Below, piece by piece: positions 6,881 to 7,373 of a DNA stretch of 7,373 bases. The first letter of the stretch is position 1; every line of letters begins with the position of its first letter. A model generated the notes under the pieces. That model was not told the DNA's origin, searched no databases, and worked only from the letters and a program-made list of their open reading frames with translations. A program made the translations under genes and the position numbers. This DNA is from UBA5399 sp964592125 (GTDB taxonomy: Bacteria > Bacillota > Clostridia > Christensenellales > Christensenellaceae): NCBI GenBank assembly GCA_964592125.1, contig CAZQBV010000109.1, forward strand, positions 1 through 7,373, read 5' to 3'.

Positions 6881-7373
6881 CTATTTTCGCAGCTTAATGG
6901 CCTTGGAAGCACGCCTGCGATTGTCTTCGGACATGGCAGCATAGTGTTTTCTAGTGGTATTTACATCTTTGTGACCCAGCACATCCGCCACAAGATAAAT
7001 ATCTCCTGTTTCACCATACAACATAGTGCCAAAGGTACTGCGCAGCTTGTGTGGCGAGATTTTTTTTAGCGGTGCGGCAATCATGGCATATTTTTTAACC
7101 ATATTTTCTACCGCACGCACTGTAATGCGTTTGTCCTGCATGGATAAAAAGAGAGGGGAGGGGAGGCTGTAAGTACCCCGTGCCTTGCGTTCCTCTAGGT
7201 ACTCTGTCAATTCTGTCGCCGTTTCATCGTCAAAATACAGCATCACACGGTTGCCACCCTTGCGCGTTACCACAAAAGAGTTGTTTTTGAAATCGATATC
7301 CTTTATATTCAGTGAAACTAGCTCTGATACACGAATGCCCGTGGTTAAAAACAACACCAATATGGCCATATCA
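6881..7373 (-). CDS. Tyrosine recombinase/integrase, C-terminal catalytic half (5' end beyond the window)
   Basis: This is a site-specific tyrosine recombinase of the XerC/XerD-integrase fold, which cuts and rejoins DNA through a 3'-phosphotyrosine. The frame is open to the right edge: a GAT codon precedes the ATG at 7369-7367, giving D-MAILVLFLTTGIRVSEL, the normal interior of this family, so that ATG is not the start. About 163 residues are visible of a usual 300-340; the N-terminal core-binding domain is off the window. Numbering from that Met, the catalytic set is complete: R13 (GIRVSEL), K37 (RKGGNR hairpin), H107 and R110 (PHKLRST), H133 (VLGHKDVNTT) and nucleophile Y143 (KHYAAM). Ser follows R110 where many integrases have His (HxLRHT), a variant I associate with a common clostridial subfamily. 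The tail after Y143 is short and basic (NRRRASKAIKLRK). It may be a resident chromosomal gene or part of an element; the fragment cannot decide. Confidence 0.9.
   Translation of the reverse strand, partial: DMAILVLFLTTGIRVSELVSLNIKDIDFKNNSFVVTRKGGNRVMLYFDDETATELTEYLEERKARGTYSLPSPLFLSMQDKRITVRAVENMVKKYAMIAAPLKKISPHKLRSTFGTMLYGETGDIYLVADVLGHKDVNTTRKHYAAMSEDNRRRASKAIKLRK

Noticed and set aside
7060..7067. T8 run on the plus strand inside the recombinase gene, considered as an intrinsic terminator for ynbB readthrough
   Set aside because: No stable GC-rich stem precedes it within a normal distance; it is explained by Ile/Lys/Lys codons of the recombinase read on the minus strand.

Overview
The window is an almost gap-free stretch of bacterial chromosome. 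Gene content, gene order and protein character point to a Gram-positive anaerobe of the Bacillota, most likely class Clostridia. The supporting signs are: an endonuclease-type MutL with no MutH needed, a Clostridia/Bacilli-style MutS, Hfq beside MiaA, a YnbB-type PLP enzyme next in line, and strong purine-rich Shine-Dalgarno sites. The lineage is an inference; no rRNA or other direct marker is present.

Layout. Five plus-strand genes run head to tail from 1 to 6871: mutS (5' end cut off by the window edge), mutL, miaA, hfq and a methionine gamma-lyase-family gene (ynbB-like). The first three junctions are translationally tight. mutL starts 14 bases inside the end of mutS, miaA starts inside the mutL stop (ATGA), and hfq starts either in another ATGA overlap or, more likely, 11 bases after miaA. 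A 39-base gap with no visible terminator separates hfq from ynbB, so all five probably share one transcript whose promoter lies upstream of the window. The last 493 bases hold the C-terminal catalytic half of a tyrosine recombinase on the minus strand. It converges on ynbB with only 9 bases between the two stop codons, and its 5' end is cut by the right window edge.

How the genes relate. MutS recognises mismatches and MutL nicks the daughter strand. MutL carries the full DQHA(X)2E(X)4E nuclease motif and a beta-clamp-binding-like motif, so repair here should be of the methyl-independent, clamp-directed type. MiaA modifies A37 of tRNAs that read UNN codons, and Hfq is the RNA-binding Sm-like ring. 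The mutL-miaA-hfq order is an old arrangement also found in Gammaproteobacteria. The ynbB product is a fold-type I PLP enzyme of unproven substrate. The recombinase is the only gene that might be accessory. Its family is also found as a resident chromosomal gene in Clostridia, so it does not by itself mark a mobile element.

No RNA gene, CRISPR array, insertion sequence, long repeat or clearly new system is visible. The points most worth checking are the hfq start and its slightly long Sm loop, the unterminated 9-base convergent junction, the missing canonical clamp motif in MutS, and the identity of the recombinase.
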